Shown here piece after piece: positions 40,933 through 49,336 of a stretch of 64,000 nt of DNA. The stretch is from NCBI RefSeq assembly GCF_030159255.1, contig NZ_BSCT01000016.1, forward strand, positions 1-64,000. The letters run 5' to 3'. The DNA is from Bradyrhizobium sp. SSBR45G (GTDB lineage: Bacteria > Pseudomonadota > Alphaproteobacteria > Rhizobiales > Xanthobacteraceae). The notes below the pieces were generated by a model, which was given only the letters and a program-made list of their open reading frames with translations, was not told the DNA's origin and did not search any database. A program made the position numbers and the translations under genes. Positions within the stretch are counted from its first letter, which is position 1, and every line of letters begins with the position of its first letter.

Positions 40933-41502
40933 TTGAGCGTGACAGCAGCGGCGTCAGACGAAACCCTGATCGCCCGGATCGCTCAAGGCGACCGGCTCGC
41001 CATGCAGGTGCTGTATGGGCGGCACCATGTCAGGGTGTACCGTTTCGGGCTCCGGCTCGTGCGGGACGAGCAGGTCGCGGAAGATCTCATCAGCGAGGTC
41101 TTTCTCGACGTGTGGCGTCAGGCCGGCAAGTTCGAGGGCCGCTCTGCCGTCTCCACCTGGCTCCTGGCGATCACGCGCTTCAAGGCCCTCTCGGCACTTC
41201 GGCGCCGCAAGGACGTTGAGCTGGAAGACGACGCCGCGAACGCGATCGAGGACACGTCCGACGATCCGGAAGTGGCGGTGCAGAAGAAGAATACCGGGGA
41301 AGCCCTGCGCAAGTGCCTGACCGCGCTTTCGCCTGACCACCGGGAGATCGTCGATCTCGTCTACTACCACGAGAAGTCCGTGGAGGAGGTGGCCGAGATC
41401 GTCGGAATTCCGGAAAACACCGTCAAGACGCGCCTGTTCTATGCGCGCAAGAAATTGGCCGAACTCCTGAAGGCGGCCGGCATTGAAAGAGGCTGGCCAT
41501 GA
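40933..41502 (+). CDS. ECF sigma factor of a sigma/anti-sigma/subtilase operon
   Basis: About 189 residues. Region 2 (RLAMQVLYGRHHVRVYRFGLR, SEVFLDVWRQAGKFEGRS, TWLLAITRFKALSALRRRK) and region 4 (LSPDHREIVDLVYYHEKSVEEVAE, IPENTVKTRLFYARKKL) are clear. The start is uncertain: TTG 40933 or GTG 40939 both precede TAAASDETLI, the natural N terminus, while an ATG 108 bases upstream would add an unlikely leader. It overlaps the next gene by four bases. Confidence 0.88.
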   Translation: MSVTAAASDETLIARIAQGDRLAMQVLYGRHHVRVYRFGLRLVRDEQVAEDLISEVFLDVWRQAGKFEGRSAVSTWLLAITRFKALSALRRRKDVELEDDAANAIEDTSDDPEVAVQKKNTGEALRKCLTALSPDHREIVDLVYYHEKSVEEVAEIVGIPENTVKTRLFYARKKLAELLKAAGIERGWP

Positions 41503-42383
41503 TGGCTTTGAGCAAGAAGATGCTGGAGCAAGAGCCCGGTGACATCGAACTGCTGTTGCCGTGGTATGCCGCTGGCACGCTGAGCGCGCGCGACATGCGC
41601 CGCGTCGAGGACGCGCTGGCGCAGGATGGCGACCTCGCCCGGCAATATGCCGAGATTCAGAAGGAATATGCCGAGACCATCGCGCTGAACGAAACCCTCG
41701 GCGCGCCGTCGATGCGCGCGATGCAGAAGCTGTTCGCCGCGATCGAGGCCGAGCCGGAGCAGGCGCCCAAGGCGTCGCCCGGCGCAGGCTCCCGCATCAT
41801 GGCGTTCTTCGAGAGCCTGTCGCCGCGCACGCTGGTCTGGACGGTGAGCCTCGGCGCGCTGCTGGTGCTGGCCCAGGCCGGCATCATCGGCGCCGTGCTG
41901 CTGCGCTCGCAGACCGCGACCTACCAGACCGCGTCGCTGGAGCAGGACAAGGCGGTGGCCACCGAGCCGGCGGCTCCCAGCCCCAAGGCTGCGGCAAGCG
42001 GTGCGGTCGCTGAGCGCAGACCCGCGCCGCCGCCGAGCGCTGCGGCTCCGGCCGCCGTCGAGCCGCGGGTCGCCGACAGCCTGAACCGCGCGCGCATGGC
42101 CGAAGCGCCGGCGCCCGCTGCCCCCTTGATCCGCGGTCTCGGACCGCAGGTGGCTGGTTCGCCGGCTCCGGTTTACGCGCTGGTGCGGTTCGCTCCGGAG
42201 GCGCGGATGGCCGACATCACGGCGCTGCTCGACAACTACCAGGCGTCGGTCGTCGAAGGCGCCAAGGGCGGGCTGTTCAAGCTGCAGCTCGGCAACCAGC
42301 CGCTATCGAAGGCCGAGGCCGATGGCCTGATCGGCCGCCTGGCGCGCGAGAAGATCGTCAGCCTGGCGGTGGCCGCGCAGTAG
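41499..42383 (+). CDS. Single-pass membrane anti-sigma-like protein
   Basis: About 294 residues. The cytosolic N terminus (IELLLPWYAAGTLSARDMRRVEDAL) resembles the anti-sigma fold that binds ECF factors, though without the zinc-binding His-Cys set. One transmembrane segment lies near residues 108-131 (TLVWTVSLGALLVLAQAGII). A Pro/Ala-rich linker leads to a small periplasmic domain (YALVRFAPEARMADITALLDN). It overlaps the sigma gene and precedes a secreted protease gene, which suggests regulated intramembrane control. Confidence 0.75.
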   Translation: MMALSKKMLEQEPGDIELLLPWYAAGTLSARDMRRVEDALAQDGDLARQYAEIQKEYAETIALNETLGAPSMRAMQKLFAAIEAEPEQAPKASPGAGSRIMAFFESLSPRTLVWTVSLGALLVLAQAGIIGAVLLRSQTATYQTASLEQDKAVATEPAAPSPKAAASGAVAERRPAPPPSAAAPAAVEPRVADSLNRARMAEAPAPAAPLIRGLGPQVAGSPAPVYALVRFAPEARMADITALLDNYQASVVEGAKGGLFKLQLGNQPLSKAEADGLIGRLAREKIVSLAVAAQ

Positions 42384-42410
42384 CCGTCCGGGACGTCGTT
42401 CGGAGGCACC

Positions 42411-44084
42411 ATGTCGTTCAGCGCGTTGTTGCGGTCCGCCAGATCTCTCGTCATGCTGAGCGCCGTCGCGGCCCTCATTGTGGTGAGTGGAACCGTCGGC
42501 GCCTCGGCGCAGGCGATGATGCGCTCGCCGAACATCAACATCCCGAGCCGGGTGCCGAGCATCAATCCGGGCGCAGCGATGCGGGCGCCAGCACCGGGCC
42601 TGTCCGGCATGGCCGTGCGGCCCAGCCTGCCGAATGCGCGCTTTTCGCCGAACCTTCAGACCTCCTGCAGTCCGGCCGATCGAAGCGCGTCCGGTGAATG
42701 TCTGCGCCTGAAGCCGGCCGCCGATGGCGGGTCTGACAGCGCGACCGCGACCGGCGTCCGATCGAACAAGGGCAGGTCCGCCAAGGCTGCGCAGCGGCGC
42801 GAGCCGTCGGCCGCGGCCGCGGCCGATCCGCGCGTCATTGCCGATGAGCTGGTTGCCGAGATCGACGGCAGCCTGTCCGCCGACCAGGCCGACGCGCTGG
42901 CGCGCCGTCATGGTTTGCGGCGCATCAGCTCGCAGAGTTTCGCGTTGATCGGCGCCACCATCGGCCTGTTCCGCATCACCGACCGGCGCTCGTTTGACGC
43001 GGTCAGCCGCGCCTTTGCCGCCGATCGCAGCGTTCGTTCGGTGCAGCCGAACTATCGCTATATCCTGCAGCAGAGCGCGGCGCCGGCGGAAGGTGATCCG
43101 GCGCAATATGCCCTGGCCAAGCTGCGGCTGCCGGAGGCGCACAGGCTGGCGCAGGGCTCCAACGTCACCATCGCGGTGATCGATTCCGGCGTCGATCTCA
43201 AGCATCCGGAATTCGCCGATGCCGCGTTCGACACGTTCGATGCGCTCGGCGGCGACGACGCGCCGCATGTCCACGGCACTGGCATCGCCGGCGTGATCGT
43301 GTCGCACAAGCGGCTGATGGGCAGTGCGCCCTATGCGCGGGTCATCGCCATCCGCGCGTTCGGCGTCGCCAAGAAGGGCGGCGGCCCGGAGAGCAGCTCC
43401 TATGTGATCCTCAAGGCGCTGGACTACGCGGCGCTGCACGGTGCCCAGATCGTCAACATGAGTTTTGCAGGGCCCAAGGACGCCGTGATCGAGCGCGCGA
43501 TCGCAGCCGTCGCCACCAAGGACGTCGTGATGGTGGCCGCAGCCGGCAATGCCGGCGCGAAATCGCCGCCGCTTTATCCTGCCGCCAATCCGAACGTCAT
43601 CGCCGTGAGTGCGACCGATCCCAGGGATCAGCTGTTGCCGGCGTCGAACCGCGGCAACTACATCGCGCTCGCGGCACCCGGCGCCGATATCTTCCTGCCG
43701 GCACCGGACGGCAAATATCAGATCATTTCAGGCACCTCGTTCTCCGCGGCCTATGTCAGCGGGCTTGCGGCGCTGGTGCTGGAGCGCAACCCGGTGCTGA
43801 AGCCGGAGACGGTGCGGACGTTGCTGACCCGGACCGCGCGCGATCTCGGCTCACCCGGGCAGGACGATCTGTACGGGGCAGGGCAGCCGGATGCGTTGGC
43901 GGCGGTGCAGGCGGTGGTGTCGCCGCTGGATGCGCCCGCGGTCTCGGCCGCGCCTGCGGGCGGAACGCCGCGCGACACGGGACAGGATCAGGCGCCCGCG
44001 CGCGAGCTGCGCCCGGCCTCGGCCGCGGCGATGACGACCGGTGCGGCTCCTGCCGCCGAGGCGCTTCGGCCGGCGCAGCAATAG
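42411..44084 (+). CDS. Secreted S8 (subtilisin-type) serine protease
   Basis: About 557 residues. A signal peptide (SLVMLSAVAALIVVSGTVGASAQA) is followed by an N-terminal region of ~200 residues with a possible inhibitor-like fold (LADELVAEIDG region, then RSVQPNYRYI). The catalytic triad appears in order: Asp near 257 in IAVIDSGVDLKHPEF, His near 287 in HVHGTGIAGVI, and Ser near 443 in GTSFSAAYVSGLAALVLE, with the oxyanion Asn in AAAGNAG. It lies 27 bases after the anti-sigma-like gene, so the three act together: sigma, its restraint, and a protease either as output or as signal processor. Confidence 0.9.
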   Translation: MSFSALLRSARSLVMLSAVAALIVVSGTVGASAQAMMRSPNINIPSRVPSINPGAAMRAPAPGLSGMAVRPSLPNARFSPNLQTSCSPADRSASGECLRLKPAADGGSDSATATGVRSNKGRSAKAAQRREPSAAAAADPRVIADELVAEIDGSLSADQADALARRHGLRRISSQSFALIGATIGLFRITDRRSFDAVSRAFAADRSVRSVQPNYRYILQQSAAPAEGDPAQYALAKLRLPEAHRLAQGSNVTIAVIDSGVDLKHPEFADAAFDTFDALGGDDAPHVHGTGIAGVIVSHKRLMGSAPYARVIAIRAFGVAKKGGGPESSSYVILKALDYAALHGAQIVNMSFAGPKDAVIERAIAAVATKDVVMVAAAGNAGAKSPPLYPAANPNVIAVSATDPRDQLLPASNRGNYIALAAPGADIFLPAPDGKYQIISGTSFSAAYVSGLAALVLERNPVLKPETVRTLLTRTARDLGSPGQDDLYGAGQPDALAAVQAVVSPLDAPAVSAAPAGGTPRDTGQDQAPARELRPASAAAMTTGAAPAAEALRPAQQ

Positions 44085-44236
44085 GCATCAACGTTTTCGT
44101 GAACGTTCCAAAATTCCGGCGCTCGTTTTGAACGTGGGCCGGGGCGTTCACGACAGAAAGTATGTGGGAGCGGTGATCCCCTCCCCAGGCTATATACGGC
44201 GCGAGCGCCCATCCACCCCAAGCGCCCATATGGCTC

Positions 44237-44273
44237 GAGCCGTCCGGTTGTCCCCCCGGACGGCTCCTTCATT
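44237..44273 (+). terminator. Intrinsic terminator after the sigma/anti-sigma/protease region
   Basis: GAGCCGTCCGG pairs with CCGGACGGCTC around an eight-base loop, followed by CTTCATTTT. It lies 153 bases past the protease stop, within the gap 44085-44561, and could instead end an independent small RNA. Confidence 0.7.
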
Positions 44274-44561
44274 TTGGGCGATGAGGACTGTGGTCGGTGA
44301 CCACCCAAGCTCCATCAGATCGCGCGCGTCAGCTGCTGCTGCTGCATCTTTGAGTTGTTGGAAATTGTCGTGGATCGCGCCAGCGTTGCTGCGACGTGCT
44401 GGAACCCCGAAAAAATGCGGGCAAAGATTCCGGGCGATTACGGTTTGGCCGCCAAAGAAGATGGCGTTAGCTAGACTTTGTTAACCTTTTCCACAAAATA
44501 TTCACGTCACGTTGCGTTGATTCGTGCCGAGTGCGTCCGACCCCTTTCTCACGGGCTTTCT

Positions 44562-45221
44562 ATGACACACCGACCGGACGTGGCTTGCAGCCGCGAGCTG
44601 GCTGCGCGCTGGTGCGCGCTTGCCGAAAAGCGCCTTGATCATCTCACCGAGCTGTTCGATAGCGGCCGCTGGCGCCGCTACTACACCGAGCAGTCTCTGC
44701 TGGACGATATCCGCCACGCCAAGGCTGCGGTGCAGACCTGGAAGGCGTTGGCCGTCGGCGAGACCGAGCAGGTGAGCATCGTGCCAAGCCAGGCGCCGCC
44801 TGCGGTCGTGGCCGCCCCGCCGGCACCCGTGCGCCTCGCGGCGCCGGAGCCGATTACGTACCGTCCCATCACGAGGGACACCGCAGACGATCGGCCTTTC
44901 GAGCACCGGCCGATCGAGCTGCCGCGCTCGCTCGAAACCATCCTGGCGGAGTCCGAGATCGTCGTCGCGGCCGAACTGGAGCCCGCGGTGGATGATCTTG
45001 AGCCGAATGACGTCATCGAACCGGACTATGTTCTGGAAGATGACGTCGTGAGCGAGGATCGCTACGAGCCGGAACTGAGCCTCGCGTCGCCGCGCATCGA
45101 CATGGCGGCGCTGGAGCAGGCCTTGAGCATCGGCATTGCGTCCGACGCTGACCATGACGAGCCAATGATCGATCTCGATGCGATCGAGCGCCGCTATCCG
45201 GCGCTGGCTGTGGCCTATTAG
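44562..45221 (+). CDS. TIGR03809-family hypothetical protein
   Basis: About 219 residues. The N-terminal ~65 residues (ELAARWCALAEKRLDHLTELFDSGRWRRYY, then LLDDIRHAKAAVQTW) match the TIGR03809 family of Bradyrhizobium and Rhodopseudomonas; the rest is acidic, low-complexity and Pro/Ala/Glu-rich. The function is unknown. The partner TIGR03808 gene converges on it with four bases between the stops, as expected since the two families travel together. ATG 44562 is chosen from an in-frame region reaching back to 44478 because it opens the conserved block. Confidence 0.8.
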   Translation: MTHRPDVACSRELAARWCALAEKRLDHLTELFDSGRWRRYYTEQSLLDDIRHAKAAVQTWKALAVGETEQVSIVPSQAPPAVVAAPPAPVRLAAPEPITYRPITRDTADDRPFEHRPIELPRSLETILAESEIVVAAELEPAVDDLEPNDVIEPDYVLEDDVVSEDRYEPELSLASPRIDMAALEQALSIGIASDADHDEPMIDLDAIERRYPALAVAY

Positions 45222-45225
45222 GCTT

Positions 45226-46599
45226 TCACCGGACGACGGCGTTGCCGCTGACGTTCAGCTGCGCAAAGCGCTGCGCGCCGTCCTGGGTCAGGTCTGATGT
45301 CACCGGCCTGATGTGATCGAGCCCGATCACGGCGCCGCGCGTCGTGCCGGAGATCATGTTGTTGCTGACGAGGGCCGTGCCCGCGCCTGGGACGACGGAC
45401 ACGCCGACACCCGCCAAGGCGTTGCGGATCACATTGCCGGAAATGACCACGTCCCTGAGATAGCGGCCCCAGCCGGCGACGATGCCGTAGGACGGGGCAT
45501 TCTCGACCACATTGCCGGTCACCGACGAGTCCGCCTCGACATAGATGCCGATGCCGGCGTCGTCGTCGGGCGCGGTGCCGATCGGGCGCTTCGGGATCAG
45601 GTTGCGGATGATGTTGCCCTGAACCACGGCGATACGGCCGCCTTCGTTGAAGTTGCAGACGGACACGCCGAACGCGGCGCCGTCCACGTTGTTGCCTGAT
45701 ATCACGGCGCCTTCGAACGAGAACTCCGAATACAGCGCGACCTCGCGCACGTCGGTGACGCTGTTGCCTGTGATCTGGATGTTCGAGGCCGAGTTGCCGC
45801 GCACCGCGGAGTAGTCGCAATTCCTGATGCGGTTGCCGCGGATGATGACGTTGCCGGCGCGGAAGGCGTTGATGGCGTTTCCGTACTGGCCGGAGCCGCC
45901 AGGACCGGCCTTGATGTCCTCGATGCGATTGTCTGTGACCATCGTGCCGTCGTCGCCGATGGCGGTGCGCAGGATCTCGATGCCGTTGTCGCGGGTGCCT
46001 TTGATGGTGTTGCGCGAGACGATCAGTCCGAGCGCATCGAACGACACGATCGCGGTGACGGCGATGTCGGTCAGGATATTGCCGCTGACATCGCCCGAGA
46101 CCTGCTCGAGCCAGATGCCGCTGCCGCCGGAGCGAGTGATCTCGCAATCCGTGATGCTGACATCACGGCCTGCCGCGACGTGAAGCAGGCCGCGGCGCTG
46201 GGGCAGGGCGATGCCGCCACCATCGAGCGACAGGCCGGTCAGGCCGAGGCCGTCGGCGCCCTCGGCTGACAGCAGCGAGGGGCCGCCGCCGGTGAACACC
46301 AGCCGGGTGGCGCCGCGCACGCCGACCAGCTGGCTGCCCTTGGCAAGCCGCAGCATCGAGCTGCGGTAGATGCCGGGCGGCAGCGCCAGCGGTGCCTGCG
46401 CGCGTGCGGCCTCGTCGATCGCTCGCTGCAAGGCACGAGTCTGGTCGTCGGGACTGTTCGGCTTGACGCCCAACTGCGTGGCGTCGCGGCCAAGCGTGGC
46501 GATCAGGGGGGCGGCCTGTGTCGCATCCACCGGCAGGGCCAAGGCTCCGGCCGCACCGGCAGCCGATCCAGCCAGAATGCGGCGGCGATTGACGTCCAT
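45226..46599 (-). CDS. TIGR03808-family Tat-exported repeat protein (parallel beta-helix)
   Basis: About 457 residues. The N terminus DVNRRRILAGSAAGAAGALALP is a twin-arginine signal. The rest is a run of ~25-residue repeats with Asn/Gly/Ile-rich turns (VTDNRIEDI, VIIRGNRIRNC, ISGNNVDGAA, ISGNVIRNAL), typical of right-handed parallel beta-helix proteins such as pectate lyases. No catalytic residues are identifiable, so it may bind or degrade a polysaccharide or act as a structural surface protein. Confidence 0.85.
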   Translation of the reverse strand: MDVNRRRILAGSAAGAAGALALPVDATQAAPLIATLGRDATQLGVKPNSPDDQTRALQRAIDEAARAQAPLALPPGIYRSSMLRLAKGSQLVGVRGATRLVFTGGGPSLLSAEGADGLGLTGLSLDGGGIALPQRRGLLHVAAGRDVSITDCEITRSGGSGIWLEQVSGDVSGNILTDIAVTAIVSFDALGLIVSRNTIKGTRDNGIEILRTAIGDDGTMVTDNRIEDIKAGPGGSGQYGNAINAFRAGNVIIRGNRIRNCDYSAVRGNSASNIQITGNSVTDVREVALYSEFSFEGAVISGNNVDGAAFGVSVCNFNEGGRIAVVQGNIIRNLIPKRPIGTAPDDDAGIGIYVEADSSVTGNVVENAPSYGIVAGWGRYLRDVVISGNVIRNALAGVGVSVVPGAGTALVSNNMISGTTRGAVIGLDHIRPVTSDLTQDGAQRFAQLNVSGNAVVR

Positions 46600-46840
46600 G
46601 GTCAGCGTCTCGCGCAAAAAATGACGTGCTGCCTCGACTTAAGCCGAAAGCCTCAATGCTGATGCCAGGGATCAGCGACGCTGCGCGGGATTGTTGCCGG
46701 TAGGGTTAAAGCTTCACATCAGGTCGCCGCTGGCGTTGGCCGGTTTGCCGAAACGCGCATTCGCCGCAACGGTGTCCTTCTGAGGGGAACCAATGGGACT
46801 CGCCGGGCTTGTTCCAGCAGGGATCAAGGAGGAGAGGGTC

Positions 46841-47128
46841 ATGCATTTGTCCAACGAGAGTCTGCTGGTTATTCTGTTCGTCGGCGTCGTCGCCGGGTGG
46901 CTTGCGGGCCGCGTCATGGAAGGCGGAGGCTTCGGCCTCATCGGCGATCTGATCGTCGGCCTCCTCGGCGCCTTCATCGGCAACTGGCTGCTGCCGCAGC
47001 TTGGAGTTCATCTTGGTGTCGGACTGGTCGCCGCGATCATCAACGCCTTCATCGGCGCAGTGGTCCTGCTGCTCATCCTGCGCCTGATCGGCGGCGGATT
47101 TGGTGGTCGACGTCGCTGGAGCGTCTGA
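46841..47128 (+). CDS. GlsB/YeaQ/YmgE-family stress-response membrane protein
   Basis: About 95 residues, full family length, with three hydrophobic helices and Gly-rich turns: LLVILFVGVVAGWLAGRVM, IGDLIVGLLGAFIGNWLL, and VAAIINAFIGAVVLLLILRLI. These small inner-membrane proteins (transglycosylase-associated protein family) are often induced by general stress. An excellent ribosome site AAGGAGGAGA lies eight bases before ATG 46841. A GGAAC at 46786 is near but badly spaced for a general-stress promoter. Confidence 0.88.
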   Translation: MHLSNESLLVILFVGVVAGWLAGRVMEGGGFGLIGDLIVGLLGAFIGNWLLPQLGVHLGVGLVAAIINAFIGAVVLLLILRLIGGGFGGRRRWSV

Positions 47129-47141
47129 CGTCTAACCCACG

Positions 47142-47588
47142 TCAATACGGCGTCCCGTCCTTATGGAAATGGCCGGACGCCGTGGCGTGAAGATCGATGT
47201 CCGGATAGTGGCATTCATCGTCCCGGGTCACCGGCGAACCGATCTCCAGAACGCGTGCGATCGTCTGGGATCGGTTCTGCAGATGATGACCATTGGCGTC
47301 AGTGGGCAGGAAGGCCGCGCAATCGCCGCGCCGCAGAACGTCTTCGCGCCCTTCGGTCACCAGCACGACCTCGCCGTCGACGACATAGACGAACTCTTCG
47401 GCCTGGGTGTGCCAATGCCGCTGGCTCGACCACGCGCCCGGTGGCAGCTCCAACAAATTGATGCCGACCTGGGTCAGGCCGGCGGCTTTCGCCAGCCGGC
47501 GCCGAAACATCTCCTGACATCGATCATTGAAGCCGGCAGGATAGCGCGAGCCCGCCAGAATCGGCGCGGTATCAATGTCGAGTTTCAT
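47142..47588 (-). CDS. Cupin-domain protein
   Basis: About 148 residues, a single cupin beta-barrel with motif 1 GAWSSQRHWHTQAEEFVYVVDGE and motif 2 GDCAAFLPTDANGHHLQNRS, whose histidines and glutamate would bind one metal. Such stand-alone cupins act as sugar or ligand-binding proteins or small dioxygenases; the role is open. It lies 13 bases from the convergent stress-protein gene and upstream of the pyroglutamyl peptidase gene with a gap. Confidence 0.85.
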   Translation of the reverse strand: MKLDIDTAPILAGSRYPAGFNDRCQEMFRRRLAKAAGLTQVGINLLELPPGAWSSQRHWHTQAEEFVYVVDGEVVLVTEGREDVLRRGDCAAFLPTDANGHHLQNRSQTIARVLEIGSPVTRDDECHYPDIDLHATASGHFHKDGTPY

Positions 47589-47655
47589 CGTCTGCCTCCG
47601 CCCGGGTCGGATCAGAATACCCGATCGGCCAGCGAACCGGAAATGATCGCACGGA

Positions 47656-48312
47656 TCATGGGCTGCGATGGCGCGCCCGACGGGTCAGCTTGACCAGCTC
47701 CATCAGCATGGCTTCGCCGGCATCGACCAGCGCCTCCAGCGTGATCCGCGGGCTGCCCTGCGGCAACGTCGTGCCGCTCCGCGGCAGCGGCGGAATGTGG
47801 ATGAAGGCGGCAAGACGCGGGCCATCGGCGGTCTTGGTCGCCTCGATCGCGCGCCAGCTCAGATAGTTGCAGAGATAGCTTCCAGCGTCGCGCGACGGAC
47901 GGGCATCAATGCCGGTGGCGCGCGCCGCGCGCAGCAGCCGCGCCATGTGCGGACCAAACGACATCGGGTGCGCGCCGGGCACGATCACGCCCTTGCGCGC
48001 GACGTGGCGATCGGCATCGGGGAAGGTGGTCGTGACAGCGTTGCGGGCGCGGGTCTCGATGCGGAGATACGGCGTGCGCCCGGCGAGACCGAACATCAGC
48101 AGCGCCTGCGGACGCCGTTCTGCGATCAGCTCGGGCAGCTCGCGATCCACGGTGCCGGTGGTGACGTGAAAGATGTGGCGGCTGATCTCCACGTCATCCA
48201 GCGCAGGACGCCGCAGCTCGGACAGCCGCTTCACCAGCGGCATGGTCGGATTGAACGGGGCGCCGGGAAACGGGCCGAAGCCGGTGATGAGGATGCGTAG
48301 CCGTTCGCTCAT
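47656..48312 (-). CDS. pcp: Pyroglutamyl-peptidase I (C15 family)
   Basis: About 218 residues, the usual size for this cytosolic cysteine peptidase that removes N-terminal pyroglutamate. ILITGFGPFPGAPFNPT opens it. The catalytic residues appear in order: Glu in YLRIETRARN near 82, Cys in SYLCNYLSW near 145, His in FIHIPPLP near 168. The ATG at 48312 overlaps the meaB stop by four bases, so translation is coupled to the methylmalonyl-CoA mutase chaperone gene, without an obvious functional link. Confidence 0.9.
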   Translation of the reverse strand: MSERLRILITGFGPFPGAPFNPTMPLVKRLSELRRPALDDVEISRHIFHVTTGTVDRELPELIAERRPQALLMFGLAGRTPYLRIETRARNAVTTTFPDADRHVARKGVIVPGAHPMSFGPHMARLLRAARATGIDARPSRDAGSYLCNYLSWRAIEATKTADGPRLAAFIHIPPLPRSGTTLPQGSPRITLEALVDAGEAMLMELVKLTRRARHRSP

Positions 48313-49301
48313 GCCAGCATCTCCGCGAGCTGCTCGGCGGCGAGCGCCGGCGCGACGCGGCCTTCGGCGACGTCGGCCTCGAGCTTCTTCACTTTCGTGC
48401 GGATCGACGGATCGGTGCGCAGCCGCGCCATCAGCCGCTGCTCCAGCATGGTCCACATCCATTTCACCTGCTGGTCGCGCCGGCGCGCGGCGAACTCGCC
48501 GGAGGCGATCATCGCCGTGCGATGCTCGAGCACCTTCTGCCACAGCTCGGCGATGCCGGTGCCGGCCATTGCCGAATAGGTCACGACCGGCGGATGCCAG
48601 TGCTCGGAGCGGGGGCTGAGCAGGTGCAGCGCGCCGCGATAGTCGGCGGCGGTGATGTTGGCGCGCTTGATGTTGTCGCCGTCGGCCTTGTTGATCGCGA
48701 TCATGTCGGCAAGCTCGACCAGGCCCTTCTTGATGCCCTGCAACTCGTCGCCGCCGCCCGGCAGCATGAGCGCGAGGAAGAAGTCGGTCATGTCGCAGAC
48801 CGCGGTCTCGGACTGGCCGATGCCGACGGTCTCGACCAGGATGACGTCGAAGCCCGCGGCCTCGCACAGCAGCATCGCCTCGCGCGTCTTGGCGGCGACG
48901 CCGCCGAGCGTGCCTGACGACGGCGAAGGCCGGATGAAGGCGTGCGCGTGATGCGACAGCCGCGCCATGCGCGTCTTGTCGCCGAGAATGGAGCCGCCGG
49001 TGCGCGCCGAGGACGGATCCACCGCCAGCACCGCGACCTTCTGGCCCTGCTCGATCAGGTACATGCCGAGCGCGTCGATCGTGGTCGACTTGCCGACGCC
49101 GGGCGAGCCGGTGATGCCGACCCGGATCGCATTCCCCGTCTGCGGCAGCAGCGCCTGGACCAGCTCGCGCGCGGCGGCCTGATGGTCTGCGCGGCGGCTC
49201 TCGACCAGCGTGATCGCGCGCGCCAGCGCTGCGCGGCTGCCGGCGCGGATGGCCTCGGCGAGGGACACGGTGTCGGGCGGGGAGGCGGAGCGCAAGGACA
49301 T
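48309..49301 (-). CDS. meaB: MeaB, G-protein chaperone of methylmalonyl-CoA mutase
   Basis: About 330 residues of the MeaB/ArgK GTPase family. The P loop is GITGSPGVGKSTT near residue 60; the DPSSA and ETVGIGQSE motifs follow, and NKADGD gives base recognition. MeaB loads and protects the cobalamin cofactor of methylmalonyl-CoA mutase, whose subunits are encoded a few kilobases upstream on the same strand. ATG 49301 precedes SLRSASPPDTVSLAEAI, the natural N terminus. Confidence 0.93.
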   Translation of the reverse strand: MSLRSASPPDTVSLAEAIRAGSRAALARAITLVESRRADHQAAARELVQALLPQTGNAIRVGITGSPGVGKSTTIDALGMYLIEQGQKVAVLAVDPSSARTGGSILGDKTRMARLSHHAHAFIRPSPSSGTLGGVAAKTREAMLLCEAAGFDVILVETVGIGQSETAVCDMTDFFLALMLPGGGDELQGIKKGLVELADMIAINKADGDNIKRANITAADYRGALHLLSPRSEHWHPPVVTYSAMAGTGIAELWQKVLEHRTAMIASGEFAARRRDQQVKWMWTMLEQRLMARLRTDPSIRTKVKKLEADVAEGRVAPALAAEQLAEMLA

Positions 49302-49336
49302 GCGCCGGTTATAGCGGATGCGCGGGACCGGGCCAG

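Noticed and set aside
46786..46813. GGAAC...GTT as an EcfG general-stress promoter for the GlsB-type gene
   Set aside because: The gap between GGAAC and GTT is 20 bases, longer than the usual spacing, so the match is too weak.
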